DNA of 22,192 nt, taken from assembly GCA_016784425.1 (NCBI GenBank), contig JADHUQ010000013.1:1-22192 (forward strand), read 5' to 3'. A model generated the notes under the pieces. The model did not search any database, was not told the origin of the DNA, and saw nothing but the letters and a program-made list of their open reading frames with translations. The position numbers were made by a program, and so were the translations under genes. This DNA is from Candidatus Delongbacteria bacterium (lineage in GTDB: Bacteria > CAIWAD01 > BS150m-G50). Every line of letters begins with the position of its first letter. The stretch's first letter is position 1. This document shows, one piece after another, positions 1 through 7,207 of the stretch.

Positions 1-948
1 AACATAGTCCACCATCCAGAAACGCTCGAAGGGGCGTTGCCGCTTGAGACGACCCCAGAGATCCCGTTGCACCACACCGATACGAGCCAGCCATTTGGGG
101 ACAAAAACCGGCTTCACCCGATTGAAATGATTGTAGTGCATCGAGAAGGTGAAGAGATCATGATGGGAAATACACCCCTCCGTGCTGGCAATCAGGAGGG
201 AATAACTGGGTAGTTCATCACTGCGTAGCATCACCGAATTGAAAAAGTGCAACAGGTCGTTGATGTGCAGGTAAGGGATAGCGGACAGCCCTTTACCGAC
301 CAGGATACGGCGATCCCAGTCACTACTCAACCACTTACTCAGGAAAGTGTGCAGGGGTGTGTACTGGCACCAGTCACTGAAGATAGCGGCAAAACGAACC
401 GTGAGGGTGGGGAATTCGCTGGAGTACTCCCGCATAAATTCTTCCCCCCTGGCTTTACTGACGGCATAGGGGAAAGTGGCGTCCGCCGGACTCTCCTCAT
501 TCAAAACCGTACCCGGCTTATCAAATCTGCTGACAGTCAGGGAACTGCCGAAGATAAAGCGCTTCAGATTCAGTCCCCGGCTGTGCTTCAAAACGTTAAG
601 CGTCCCCTGTACATTCGTGTGATCATACTCCGGTACCTGTCTGTTATCAAAATCGAAGAAACCGGCCATATGAAACAGAAACTCAGCCCCACCACGGATA
701 CTGATATAATCGAGAGCGTATTTCACCTCGTTCTCAATTCCAATATCAACCCTCATCCAGTGGAGGTTGGGATGAGGCTGAATGCGTGCAGCGTTCTGAG
801 AGCGTCTGGCGATAGCATAGACCTGATGCTTATCTTTGAGGAAATTGACCAGGTAGCTGCCGATGAATCCGGAAGCTCCGGTGACAATTACAACAGGCAG
901 CTGATTGCTGTTTTCGACAGCGGTCGCTGTATCACTTGCTTCAACCAT
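1..948 (-). CDS. NAD-dependent epimerase/dehydratase (extended SDR), 3' end cut by window edge
   Basis: The minus strand is open from the ATG at 948 to base 1, giving 316 codons with no stop, so the C-terminus lies outside the window. The N-terminal Rossmann signature TGASGFIG is at residues 23-30. The catalytic YxxxK motif (YAVSK) is at 161-165, after an SS pair at 135-136 in the position of the usual catalytic Ser/Thr. This layout is typical of extended SDRs acting on nucleotide sugars, sterols or polyketide-like substrates; the substrate cannot be read from sequence. A 17-residue tail precedes the first beta strand. The ATG directly follows the TGA of the upstream membrane-protein gene (TGAATG), so the two are almost certainly co-transcribed and translationally coupled. 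Family call is firm; the exact reaction is unknown. Confidence 0.85.
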   Translation of the reverse strand, partial: MVEASDTATAVENSNQLPVVIVTGASGFIGSYLVNFLKDKHQVYAIARRSQNAARIQPHPNLHWMRVDIGIENEVKYALDYISIRGGAEFLFHMAGFFDFDNRQVPEYDHTNVQGTLNVLKHSRGLNLKRFIFGSSLTVSRFDKPGTVLNEESPADATFPYAVSKARGEEFMREYSSEFPTLTVRFAAIFSDWCQYTPLHTFLSKWLSSDWDRRILVGKGLSAIPYLHINDLLHFFNSVMLRSDELPSYSLLIASTEGCISHHDLFTFSMHYNHFNRVKPVFVPKWLARIGVVQRDLWGRLKRQRPFERFWMVDYV

Positions 949-1380
949 TCAGTTGATCACCCCCTGTGATAGCATCGTTTCAGACGGACCGGGTCGCTCC
1001 CCCGGGGGACAATTGCGAAAAACCCACCATAGCATCAGTGCCAAAAGACCATCTCCCACTCCTGACAGCAGGATAACGATCGCAGGTTCGACCAGCAGAA
1101 AATAGAGGAACAGGAAAACGGTGGCAAGAATCTTGACAACAATGAACATATGCACCAGGAGGCGGGAGACACCCCAATGCCAGATAGGTGTCAGATAGAA
1201 AATCCCCATGATGAGATGAAACACACCACCCTGAACCTGAAAGAAACGGCCCTGGTAACCAACCAGGCCGAAGTACTCCATCCAGGCTGAAGGGACCAGA
1301 ATGAGTCCCAACCCAACCGCAAAAGTGTGCAGGGCAAAAAGCCAGAGCACCAGTGTCAGATGTTTGCGTCCAATCCTCAT
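949..1380 (-). CDS. Small four-helix integral membrane protein, function unknown
   Basis: A 143-residue protein with four hydrophobic segments at about 9-29, 50-66, 74-96 and 99-121, and a short polar C-terminal tail. The frame is open further upstream to a Met at 1527, but that extension is Arg/Cys/Gly-rich and not membrane-like. The ATG at 1380 has a GGAAAGG ribosome site just before it and starts with a positively charged MRIGRKH cap, so I chose 1380. The conserved-looking stretch around residues 37-55 (FGLVGYQGRFFQVQGG) resembles small DUF-type membrane proteins, but I do not recognise the family with certainty. Its stop touches the start of the downstream epimerase gene, suggesting a membrane partner for that enzyme or simple operon packing. 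Confidence 0.7.
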   Translation of the reverse strand: MRIGRKHLTLVLWLFALHTFAVGLGLILVPSAWMEYFGLVGYQGRFFQVQGGVFHLIMGIFYLTPIWHWGVSRLLVHMFIVVKILATVFLFLYFLLVEPAIVILLSGVGDGLLALMLWWVFRNCPPGERPGPSETMLSQGVIN

Positions 1381-2007
1381 TACACCTTTCCTTCCGATAG
1401 TGTCAGGTTTTGTACCCCCACCTTTGCTGAGGTCTGCGGCGCAATACCCCGGCATAATATATATATTCTCTGAAACAGTACAACGCAAACTGTGAGGACG
1501 CTTCAGCCTGGCTCCTGCCAGGGGCACAACAACAGGGATAGGTGTCTGGATTAAAACAGAACCGAAGGAGTTGTGCAGTTTAAAATCAGAGACAGGAGCA
1601 GTAACCAGCAGACTTCAGATTAAAGGTCGGCGTGCATCCATACTTTTGCAAATATGTTGAATGTGAAATGGTGTACGATATCAGTCGGGATCACCTCAGC
1701 TGTTGAGATAGAAAGCCTGGAACGAGGAAAACGATTTGACGACTTGCAGACAGGCTGGACGCCAGTTTCGTAGTGCGCAATTGTCCGGTGGGGTGGGCAG
1801 GCTCTGATGTTCAAAAACTGAACATTCCTAAAACTGTCTTATACCGGATCAGCAATGACAAATAGTGTTTTACAACTATCTGCCAGAATGTCCAAAAAGT
1901 AGCAGTGACTTTGATCACACGGTCGAGAGGTGTCGCAGAAAGCGGCATGATAGCGAAGAGATAGAGCCTCAAGATCAGTTTGAGTCCTGGATGGTTTAAC
2001 TCCCCCC
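1381..2007. other. Gene-free gap with two small dyads
   Basis: No reading frame here has a convincing start, ribosome site or recognisable protein, and there is no tRNA-like fold. Two inverted repeats stand out. ATGTTCA-AAAAC-TGAACAT at 1807-1825 is perfect, with 7-bp arms. AGTGA-N6-TCACA at 1904-1919 resembles a Crp/Fnr-family half-site pair. A 6-bp hairpin (CCTGGC/GCCAGG) sits at 1507-1522. No clear terminator is seen after the response-regulator stop at 2008. Confidence 0.5.
1454..1483 (-). promoter_or_regulatory. Possible sigma-70 promoter for the membrane protein-epimerase pair
   Basis: On the minus strand a TTGTAC hexamer (1483-1478) is followed 16-18 nt later by an AT-rich block containing TATATT (1461-1456) and TATTAT (1459-1454). 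This lies about 75-100 nt upstream of the ATG at 1380. Position and spacing suit a housekeeping promoter, but the match is only moderate. Confidence 0.3.
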
Positions 2008-3480
2008 CTACTTCTCCCCTTTACGGTACTGCTCAACATTGATCTGGTACTTCTTGATCTTCTGCTGCAGGTTTTTGCGGGCGATTTTCAGGTCCTGCGC
2101 GGTATGGCTGACATTGCCATCCTTTTCAGCCAGTTTGCGTACCAGGAAATTCTTCTCGAACTGCTCGCGGGCTTCGGTAAGTGACAGTGGCGCAATGTCC
2201 GGCTGTTCCTCAAGAGTGGTTATATCCGATCCGGACACATTATCACTGGAAACCGCAGTAACAGAGTCCGCCTCCACGGTAGCTGTCGTCAGAGTGCCAG
2301 TAGTGATTTTGTGCTGTTGTACTTCAGGCGGGAGGTCGGTAAGTTCGATGGTATCACCGGCCGCCATCACGCAGGCCCTTTCGATACAGTTTTCCAGCTC
2401 GCGAATATTACCAGGCCAGTTGTGACGGACGATAGCTTCGTAAGCTCCCCGTCGCAGGTACATTTTCGGTTTGCCCAGCCGGCTGCGAAACTTGTCGATA
2501 AAATGCACAACCAGTTGTGGAATATCCTCCCGCCGATCCCGCAGCGGTGGTATCGGGATATTTATCACATTAAGGCGATAATAGAGATCGGTCCGGAAGT
2601 TGCCCCTGGCCACCTCCTCCTTCAGGTTGAGGTTGGTGGCAGCGATCAAGCGGACATCCACTTTGACTGTCTCACTGCTGCCGACCCGCTCAAACTCTCC
2701 CTCCTGCAGAACCCGCAGCAATTTGACCTGCAGTGCCGGACTCATCTCCCCCACTTCATCCAGGAATAGCGCCCCACCATCAGCCAGTTCAAAACGTCCC
2801 TTGCGGTCGGCAACCGCACCGGTGAAGGCTCCCTTGACATGACCGAACAGCTCCGATTCCAGCAGACCCTCCGCCAGCGCGGCACAGTTTATCTTGATCA
2901 ACTCCCTTTTACTGCGATTGCTGAAATGGTGGATCATCCCGGCCATCAACTCCTTGCCGGTACCACTCTCCCCTTCGATCAGCACGGTGGAGTCGCTACG
3001 CGCGATACGGGTAATCGTCAGCTCGTAGAGGCTCTGCATACTCTTGCTGCGCACCTGGTATTCGCCCTGGGCATAGCGCTGGAACATCTCCGACTGCATC
3101 TGGTGGCCGTCTTTGAGGATCTCATTCTGCTCCCGGATAAGAGCGAGTTCGTTAAAAAGCTCGTCACGATCGATCGGTTTGGTCAGGTATCCATAGGCGC
3201 CGATTTTCATCGCTTCGACGACGCTGTCAACCGAGGCATAACCGGTGAAAAGCAGCACTTTGATCTGCGGATAGCGGGCGCGGATCTCACGCAGCAGTTC
3301 GATCCCATCCATCTCGGGCATCCGCACATCGGAAATCACTACGTCAAACTTACCCTGTTCCAACACCTGCAGCGCTTCAACACCGTTACCGGCAGTGGCT
3401 GTCTCATAGTTCTCCTGTTCCAGCAGTTCGCTGATGACCTCGCAGATATGAACTTCATCGTCAACGATCAGCACACGCAT
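2008..3480 (-). CDS. NtrC-family sigma-54-dependent response regulator (orphan)
   Basis: A 490-residue enhancer-binding protein with three modules. The receiver domain (1-120) has acidic D7/D8, phospho-acceptor D51, T79 and K101. The AAA+ domain (about 145-375) carries Walker A GESGTGKE at 170-177, the sigma-54 contact loop GAFTGA at 217-222 and Walker B GGALFLDEVGEM at 235-246. The C-terminal Fis-type helix-turn-helix is at about 456-478, joined by a Thr/Ser/Glu-rich linker (391-430). It should activate RNA polymerase-sigma-54 when phosphorylated. No histidine kinase gene lies nearby. The ATG at 3480 has AGAGGG about 8 nt upstream. It follows a J-domain gene by 153 nt, and that gap holds the 47-bp tandem repeats. 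A good -24/-12 promoter at 16238 is a possible target, but this is not shown. Confidence 0.95.
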   Translation of the reverse strand: MRVLIVDDEVHICEVISELLEQENYETATAGNGVEALQVLEQGKFDVVISDVRMPEMDGIELLREIRARYPQIKVLLFTGYASVDSVVEAMKIGAYGYLTKPIDRDELFNELALIREQNEILKDGHQMQSEMFQRYAQGEYQVRSKSMQSLYELTITRIARSDSTVLIEGESGTGKELMAGMIHHFSNRSKRELIKINCAALAEGLLESELFGHVKGAFTGAVADRKGRFELADGGALFLDEVGEMSPALQVKLLRVLQEGEFERVGSSETVKVDVRLIAATNLNLKEEVARGNFRTDLYYRLNVINIPIPPLRDRREDIPQLVVHFIDKFRSRLGKPKMYLRRGAYEAIVRHNWPGNIRELENCIERACVMAAGDTIELTDLPPEVQQHKITTGTLTTATVEADSVTAVSSDNVSGSDITTLEEQPDIAPLSLTEAREQFEKNFLVRKLAEKDGNVSHTAQDLKIARKNLQQKIKKYQINVEQYRKGEK

Positions 3481-3498
3481 AAGAAATCCCTCTTCACT

Positions 3499-3614
3499 GA
3501 GTCAGATGTGTGGCGCTTTACTACGCTTCTGCAATGCTCTGCACAGAGTCAGATGTGTGGCGCTTTACTACGCTTCTGCAATGCTCTGCACAGAGTCAGA
3601 TGTGTGGCGCTTTA
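3499..3614. repeat. Perfect 47-bp tandem repeat, 2.5 copies
   Basis: Two identical 47-bp units (3499-3545 and 3546-3592) are followed by the first 22 bp of a third (3593-3614). Each complete junction holds a dyad CTCTG-CA-CAGAG (3537-3548 and 3584-3595). The array sits 18 nt upstream of the response-regulator start and just after the stop of the upstream J-domain gene, so it is non-coding. Absence of any mismatch suggests recent expansion by slippage or unequal exchange. It may simply be a variable-number repeat, or it may multiply a binding site. Confidence 0.95.
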
Positions 3615-3633
3615 GCCAATAAACAGAATCCTC

Positions 3634-4539
3634 TCAATATGGCAACCCTGTTTCTTTGGCGAAGTTCTCGATGATCTTCCGCTGGCGTGGTGTCAGGAGC
3701 GGGGGCAGCAGCAGATTGATCTCGACGACCAGGTCACCAGTCCCCTCCTTGAAAGGGATACCCCTTCCCTCCAACCTGATACGCCCCCCCGGTTGGGTTC
3801 CAGGCGGGAGCACAATTTCCGCCTTATCACCGTTGAGTAACCGGACCTGCAACTTTGACCCCAGCATCAGCTGCGGCAGATTCAGGGTCAATGGTACCAG
3901 CAGGTCCTTACCTTCCCGCTGGAAGTAGGGATCGGGTTCAAGCAGGATCTGAAGTATCAGGTTGCCGGAGGAGGCTCCCCGCTGGCCGGGAAGTCCCTTA
4001 CCGTTCAATACCAGTCTGCTGCCGTTTTGGATGCCGACCGGTACTTTCACCTCCAGACGTTTCTGCAGATGTGACACCTTGACCCGCACCGCGCCACCGC
4101 GGACCGCCAGTAGAAACGGTAGTTTCAATTCCTGCACCACATCTGATCCCGGCTGCGGGCGGGTACCCTGTTGGGAGGTATGGCCTGATTGCCTGGTACG
4201 CGATCCATCACCCTGAGCGGCGGATGCGGTTCGCGCCTCCTGCCAGGCAGTCCGTTGCCGTCTTACCGCTTCCCAGAATCGATCAATGGTTTCGTCACGG
4301 ATGTCAGTTTTCTGTTCACCATGATAGCGGTTGAACATGCGGTCATAGCGTTCCCGGTTTTCCGGATCAATCAACACCTCATAAGCTTCAGTGATCTCAC
4401 GGAAACGGGCGGCATCACCCCCGGAAACATCGGGATGATACTGTTTGGCCAACGTGCGGTAGCTCTGCTTGAGTTCCGGCACAGCCGCGTCGGGAGCAAT
4501 CTTGAGGACTTCGTAATAATTCTTGAAAGGACGATTCAA
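3634..4539 (-). CDS. J-domain co-chaperone, CbpA/type II DnaJ-like
   Basis: A 301-residue protein. The J domain occupies about 6-70 with the essential HPD motif at 35-37, which stimulates the ATPase of DnaK. A polar linker (about 75-125) follows, then two DnaJ C-terminal substrate-binding beta domains (about 127-290) with features such as GKGLPG and GRGIPFKEGTGDL. There is no CxxCxGxG zinc finger and only a weak Gly/Phe region, so this is the CbpA-like class rather than canonical DnaJ. The start is a TTG at 4539 with GGAG 8 nt upstream; an in-frame TGA lies only 13 codons upstream and no ATG or GTG intervenes. It precedes the NtrC-type regulator on the same strand and may be co-transcribed with it. 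Confidence 0.92.
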   Translation of the reverse strand: MNRPFKNYYEVLKIAPDAAVPELKQSYRTLAKQYHPDVSGGDAARFREITEAYEVLIDPENRERYDRMFNRYHGEQKTDIRDETIDRFWEAVRRQRTAWQEARTASAAQGDGSRTRQSGHTSQQGTRPQPGSDVVQELKLPFLLAVRGGAVRVKVSHLQKRLEVKVPVGIQNGSRLVLNGKGLPGQRGASSGNLILQILLEPDPYFQREGKDLLVPLTLNLPQLMLGSKLQVRLLNGDKAEIVLPPGTQPGGRIRLEGRGIPFKEGTGDLVVEINLLLPPLLTPRQRKIIENFAKETGLPY

Positions 4540-4586
4540 ACCGGCTCCAGGGCTGTTATAGTGATGCTCACCTCAAATGTCCGTTT

Positions 4587-4642
4587 ATAGTATTGCAGAA
4601 ACAAACGATCGAAACAGCCATAGCCATTGTCAGCAATACTAT
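4587..4642. repeat. 56-bp hairpin element, copy 1
   Basis: Perfect 10-bp inverted repeat: ATAGTATTGC at 4587-4596 and GCAATACTAT at 4633-4642, separated by 36 nt. The outer 8 bp on each side are identical to those of the second element at 4772-4827, and total length is the same. Confidence 0.75.
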
Positions 4643-4644
4643 GA

Positions 4645-4694
4645 ACCGATGCTTCTGCGATCTATCCAGGAGGACATTCTTGTTGAGCATCGGT
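4645..4694. repeat. 9-bp inverted repeat next to hairpin copy 1
   Basis: ACCGATGCT at 4645-4653 pairs perfectly with AGCATCGGT at 4686-4694 across a 32-nt loop. It begins two bases after the 56-bp element and partly overlaps the CGGTATA/TATACCG dyad. Confidence 0.5.
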
Positions 4695-4771
4695 ATATAA
4701 TGGAGACAGCGGCATCACTTATACCGCGTCTTGCTTCTTTGTAGCAGCAACTAACCAAAGCCGCGCAAATA

Positions 4772-4827
4772 ATAGTATTTCCCGAAATGCACTAACTCAA
4801 ACGGTCAGCTTAACTGGGAAATACTAT
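4772..4827. repeat. 56-bp hairpin element, copy 2
   Basis: Perfect 12-bp inverted repeat: ATAGTATTTCCC at 4772-4783 and GGGAAATACTAT at 4816-4827, separated by 32 nt. Total length (56 bp) and terminal octamers match copy 1, while the 40-bp interior is largely different. Confidence 0.8.
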
Positions 4828-5040
4828 AGAGATTCCCGGCAGTCAGATCAGAGGCTGTCCTGCTGCAGGGCTTTCAGGCTGTGTGAATATACAGCTACAG
4901 TTGCCTTTTGGCAAGCAGCGAGGATTTCACATTGTTTCTTCTCGTAAGAATTTGCATATTCGGTACGCTCAGAATACATACTCAATACATGATTTGATGA
5001 CGCTTGGTTCGCATTACTTCAAATCACCCGGGGTGAACTC

Positions 5041-6264
5041 ATGAAATTGCAGAACGTGCTGTTGTCTCCCATTCTCCATCTTATTCTCTATAGCGCTCTC
5101 CTCGTCACCACACCGTTTATCATGCTGCAGCATTTTCTCCAGGAAGCAATCGGAAGCATTTCGCTGATCAAGTTCCACCTTGGTTCCCTGGAGCTGACAG
5201 CTCTTCCCTGGACAGTTGCTCTGATCGCCTGCCTCATTCTGGTGATTGTCCGCAAACAGCTCAACCTGTTCCGGCTCAGTGTGATATTTTTCGGATTGCT
5301 GATGATTGCTGTGGCACAACAGCTCTCTGATTTCTACTTCCATCACAATTTTTACGATCTGCAACAGAACTGGCATTACTTCGCTTATTCCGGGTTCGCC
5401 TGGCTGATGTACCGCCAGCTTTCCCTGCGCAACCTGCCGCTCCCCCGCATTGTCCTCTACGCTTTCATCGCTGCACTCTGTGTCTCATCGTTCGATGAGT
5501 TTTTTCAATTGAAGATGAGTAACAGGATTTTTGACATCAGCGACATCGCCAAGGATGCCTGGGGGGTTCTGATCGGCACCATCTGTGTAGTCTTTTGCGT
5601 AAAAGGGGGTCGTCAGACGCTGCGCAGCTGGAGGCTGCGTCACCCCCGGTTCAAGGATTATCTGGACAACGCGATCACAGTTATCTTACTGGAGATGATC
5701 CTCGGTCTGCTGTTGCTCTTTTACAGCTCCCTGCTGACCGAGCTGGAATATGGCTGGATTATCATCTGGTTCACGCTCAGTACTTTCATTGTGATCTGGC
5801 TCCTGATACACCTGACACAGTATCGGATCATCGGTCCGATCATCTACCTGGTGGTAGCAGCGACCCTGATAACAGGTGGAACTCTTTACCTCACCAAGGA
5901 ACACCAGGTCACACACAACAGCTATGGTCTTACCGTTTATCGTGGGTTGCCTGTTCCATTTTTTGATATAATGGTTTTTCCGGAGGGTGGATTTCGTCTG
6001 GTCGATAAGAAACACTTTTTTAACAGCCGTGATCGCCAGACAATACTCCGGCTGGGGCCCGACATCGTGGTCATCGGTAGTGGCACGCAGGGGAAAGGTG
6101 GAAGAGGTTTCGCAAAACCGCATCCTCATCAATTCATCTTCAATCCATTCACAAATCGGGGTACTCAAGTACTGATCCTGCCGAACATCGACGCATACCG
6201 GGTTTTCAATCAGCTCAAGAAGGATGGCAGAAATGTTCTCTTTATTCTCCACAACACTTGCTGA
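5041..6264 (+). CDS. VanZ-like membrane protein fused to a C-terminal Mth938/AAMDC-like domain
   Basis: A 407-residue protein. The N-terminal part is a VanZ-like membrane domain with about six helices up to residue 190 and the family's polar signature: DEFFQ at 152-156, R162, D165, D168 and a following Gly-rich helix. Two or three more helices (about 210-283) follow. Residues 290-407 form a soluble domain with DIVVIGSGTQGK (341-352), an AYRVFNQL helix (385-392) and the ending VLFILHNTC, which closely resembles Mth938/DUF498 proteins such as AAMDC (from memory these end in a similar HSTC). The fusion is unusual. VanZ proteins are linked to glycopeptide resistance in enterococci, but most are of unknown function, so resistance should not be assumed. 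The start has GGGGTGA upstream. The 3' end overlaps the TPR gene by 32 nt. Confidence 0.85.
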   Translation: MKLQNVLLSPILHLILYSALLVTTPFIMLQHFLQEAIGSISLIKFHLGSLELTALPWTVALIACLILVIVRKQLNLFRLSVIFFGLLMIAVAQQLSDFYFHHNFYDLQQNWHYFAYSGFAWLMYRQLSLRNLPLPRIVLYAFIAALCVSSFDEFFQLKMSNRIFDISDIAKDAWGVLIGTICVVFCVKGGRQTLRSWRLRHPRFKDYLDNAITVILLEMILGLLLLFYSSLLTELEYGWIIIWFTLSTFIVIWLLIHLTQYRIIGPIIYLVVAATLITGGTLYLTKEHQVTHNSYGLTVYRGLPVPFFDIMVFPEGGFRLVDKKHFFNSRDRQTILRLGPDIVVIGSGTQGKGGRGFAKPHPHQFIFNPFTNRGTQVLILPNIDAYRVFNQLKKDGRNVLFILHNTC

Positions 6265-7168
6265 CAAACAGCCTGCCGCCAGTAAACCTCTTACCGGCAA
6301 AAGCAGAACCCTGCAACTGGTGTCAATCTCCATCCTGATCTGCATCTGGATGGGTCTGATGAGCTTTGGCATAATGTCGATGTTTGAACCGGAGTGGCTG
6401 CAGAATCTCACCAGCATCGGGAAGTACCAGGAAGCCAAAGATTACAAAAACATGGCCGACAACCTGATGCGACAGGGAAATATCGAACTGGCTATCAGCC
6501 ATTATACACATGCCCTCCAGATAAAACCGGATTATACCGATGCTCGTGTGAATCTCGGGGTGGGATTGGGACGGGCCGGCAACTTCGCACAAGCGTCCGA
6601 GATACTCAATGCCGGTCTGTCGATGAATCCACCACTGAAAAGCGTGATCTACTATAACCTGGCCTGGATTGACGCAGCGGGGGGGGATACCGCCAGTGCA
6701 ATCCAGAATTATCAGCAAGCACTGGAGGACGATCCCGATCCCGAATACACGCTGATGCAACTCGGTCTGCTTTACGAGCACCACCAGGACTGGGAACAGG
6801 CTTTCGACTGCTTCCATTCTGTAGTACTGACCCAACTGGATATGCGGAGTACCTACCTGTCAATGCTGAAGCGCAGCATCCCCCATTACCAGACGCCGCG
6901 TGACAGTCTCAGTCTGCGGACGCTACAGGAACAGCTGGCAGCTGGGGTGACCTCCGAGATGATGTTTCCTTATGACACAACTTTAATCAGGCAGCTGGTG
7001 GATCGTAAAACCCTCTCCGACGCGCTGGCACATATGGGTATTACCAGTATCGGTCGCAAACTCCCCAGCCATGCCGTGTCCTACTTTGAGCAGGCACTCA
7101 GTGTGAAACCTGACAATGATATCGCCACTGCCTGGCTCAGAAAACTGCGTGAGAGCGCTACACCCTGA
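6233..7168 (+). CDS. Membrane-anchored TPR protein
   Basis: A 311-residue protein from the ATG at 6233. A frame-compatible ATG at 6224 is only three codons earlier, but the AAGAAGG ribosome site (6217-6223) abuts it; at 6233 the spacing is a normal 9 nt. One transmembrane segment (about 27-50) anchors it, leaving a helical tetratricopeptide region. TPR units can be seen at about 68-101 (NLMRQGNIELAISHYTHAL), 102-135, 137-170 and 172-205, with a degenerate one near 274-307. TPRs mediate protein-protein contacts; the partner is unknown. The reading frame begins inside the last codons of the VanZ-Mth938 gene, so the two are translationally coupled and may act together in the inner membrane. It converges with lipA, only 39 nt away, with no obvious terminator between. 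Confidence 0.85.
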   Translation: MFSLFSTTLADKQPAASKPLTGKSRTLQLVSISILICIWMGLMSFGIMSMFEPEWLQNLTSIGKYQEAKDYKNMADNLMRQGNIELAISHYTHALQIKPDYTDARVNLGVGLGRAGNFAQASEILNAGLSMNPPLKSVIYYNLAWIDAAGGDTASAIQNYQQALEDDPDPEYTLMQLGLLYEHHQDWEQAFDCFHSVVLTQLDMRSTYLSMLKRSIPHYQTPRDSLSLRTLQEQLAAGVTSEMMFPYDTTLIRQLVDRKTLSDALAHMGITSIGRKLPSHAVSYFEQALSVKPDNDIATAWLRKLRESATP

Positions 7169-7207
7169 TCGTGCTGTGTTGTTGAACTGAGGGGCGCTGG
7201 AGGTCTG

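Larger units (their letters stand above)
4540..5040. other. Gene-free divergent gap with several inverted repeats
   Basis: This 501-nt region between the divergently transcribed J-domain and VanZ-like genes holds no convincing gene. It contains two 56-bp hairpin elements (4587-4642, 4772-4827), a 9-bp dyad (4645-4694), a CGGTATA/TATACCG dyad (4691-4726) and a small TTGCC-TTTT-GGCAA hairpin (4901-4914). Promoters for both flanking genes must lie here, but no hexamer pair is clearly better than background. Confidence 0.6.

Noticed and set aside
1507..1522. CCTGGC/GCCAGG hairpin as a terminator
   Set aside because: The stem is only 6 bp and no T-run follows on either strand.
949..1527. Longer form of the small membrane protein starting at 1527
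   Set aside because: The added 49 residues are Arg/Cys/Gly-rich and lack membrane character, while the ATG at 1380 has a good ribosome site.
3499..3614. CRISPR-like repeats
   Set aside because: The units are directly adjacent with no spacers and there are no cas genes, so it is a tandem repeat.
2839..3615. A 258-codon plus-strand frame opposite the response regulator
   Set aside because: It is antisense to a fully diagnostic NtrC-type gene, has no recognisable domain, and its end is produced by the 47-bp repeat.
5041..6264. Calling the VanZ-like gene a glycopeptide resistance gene
   Set aside because: No vanA/B/H/X/S/R genes are present, and VanZ domains are common in proteins unrelated to resistance.
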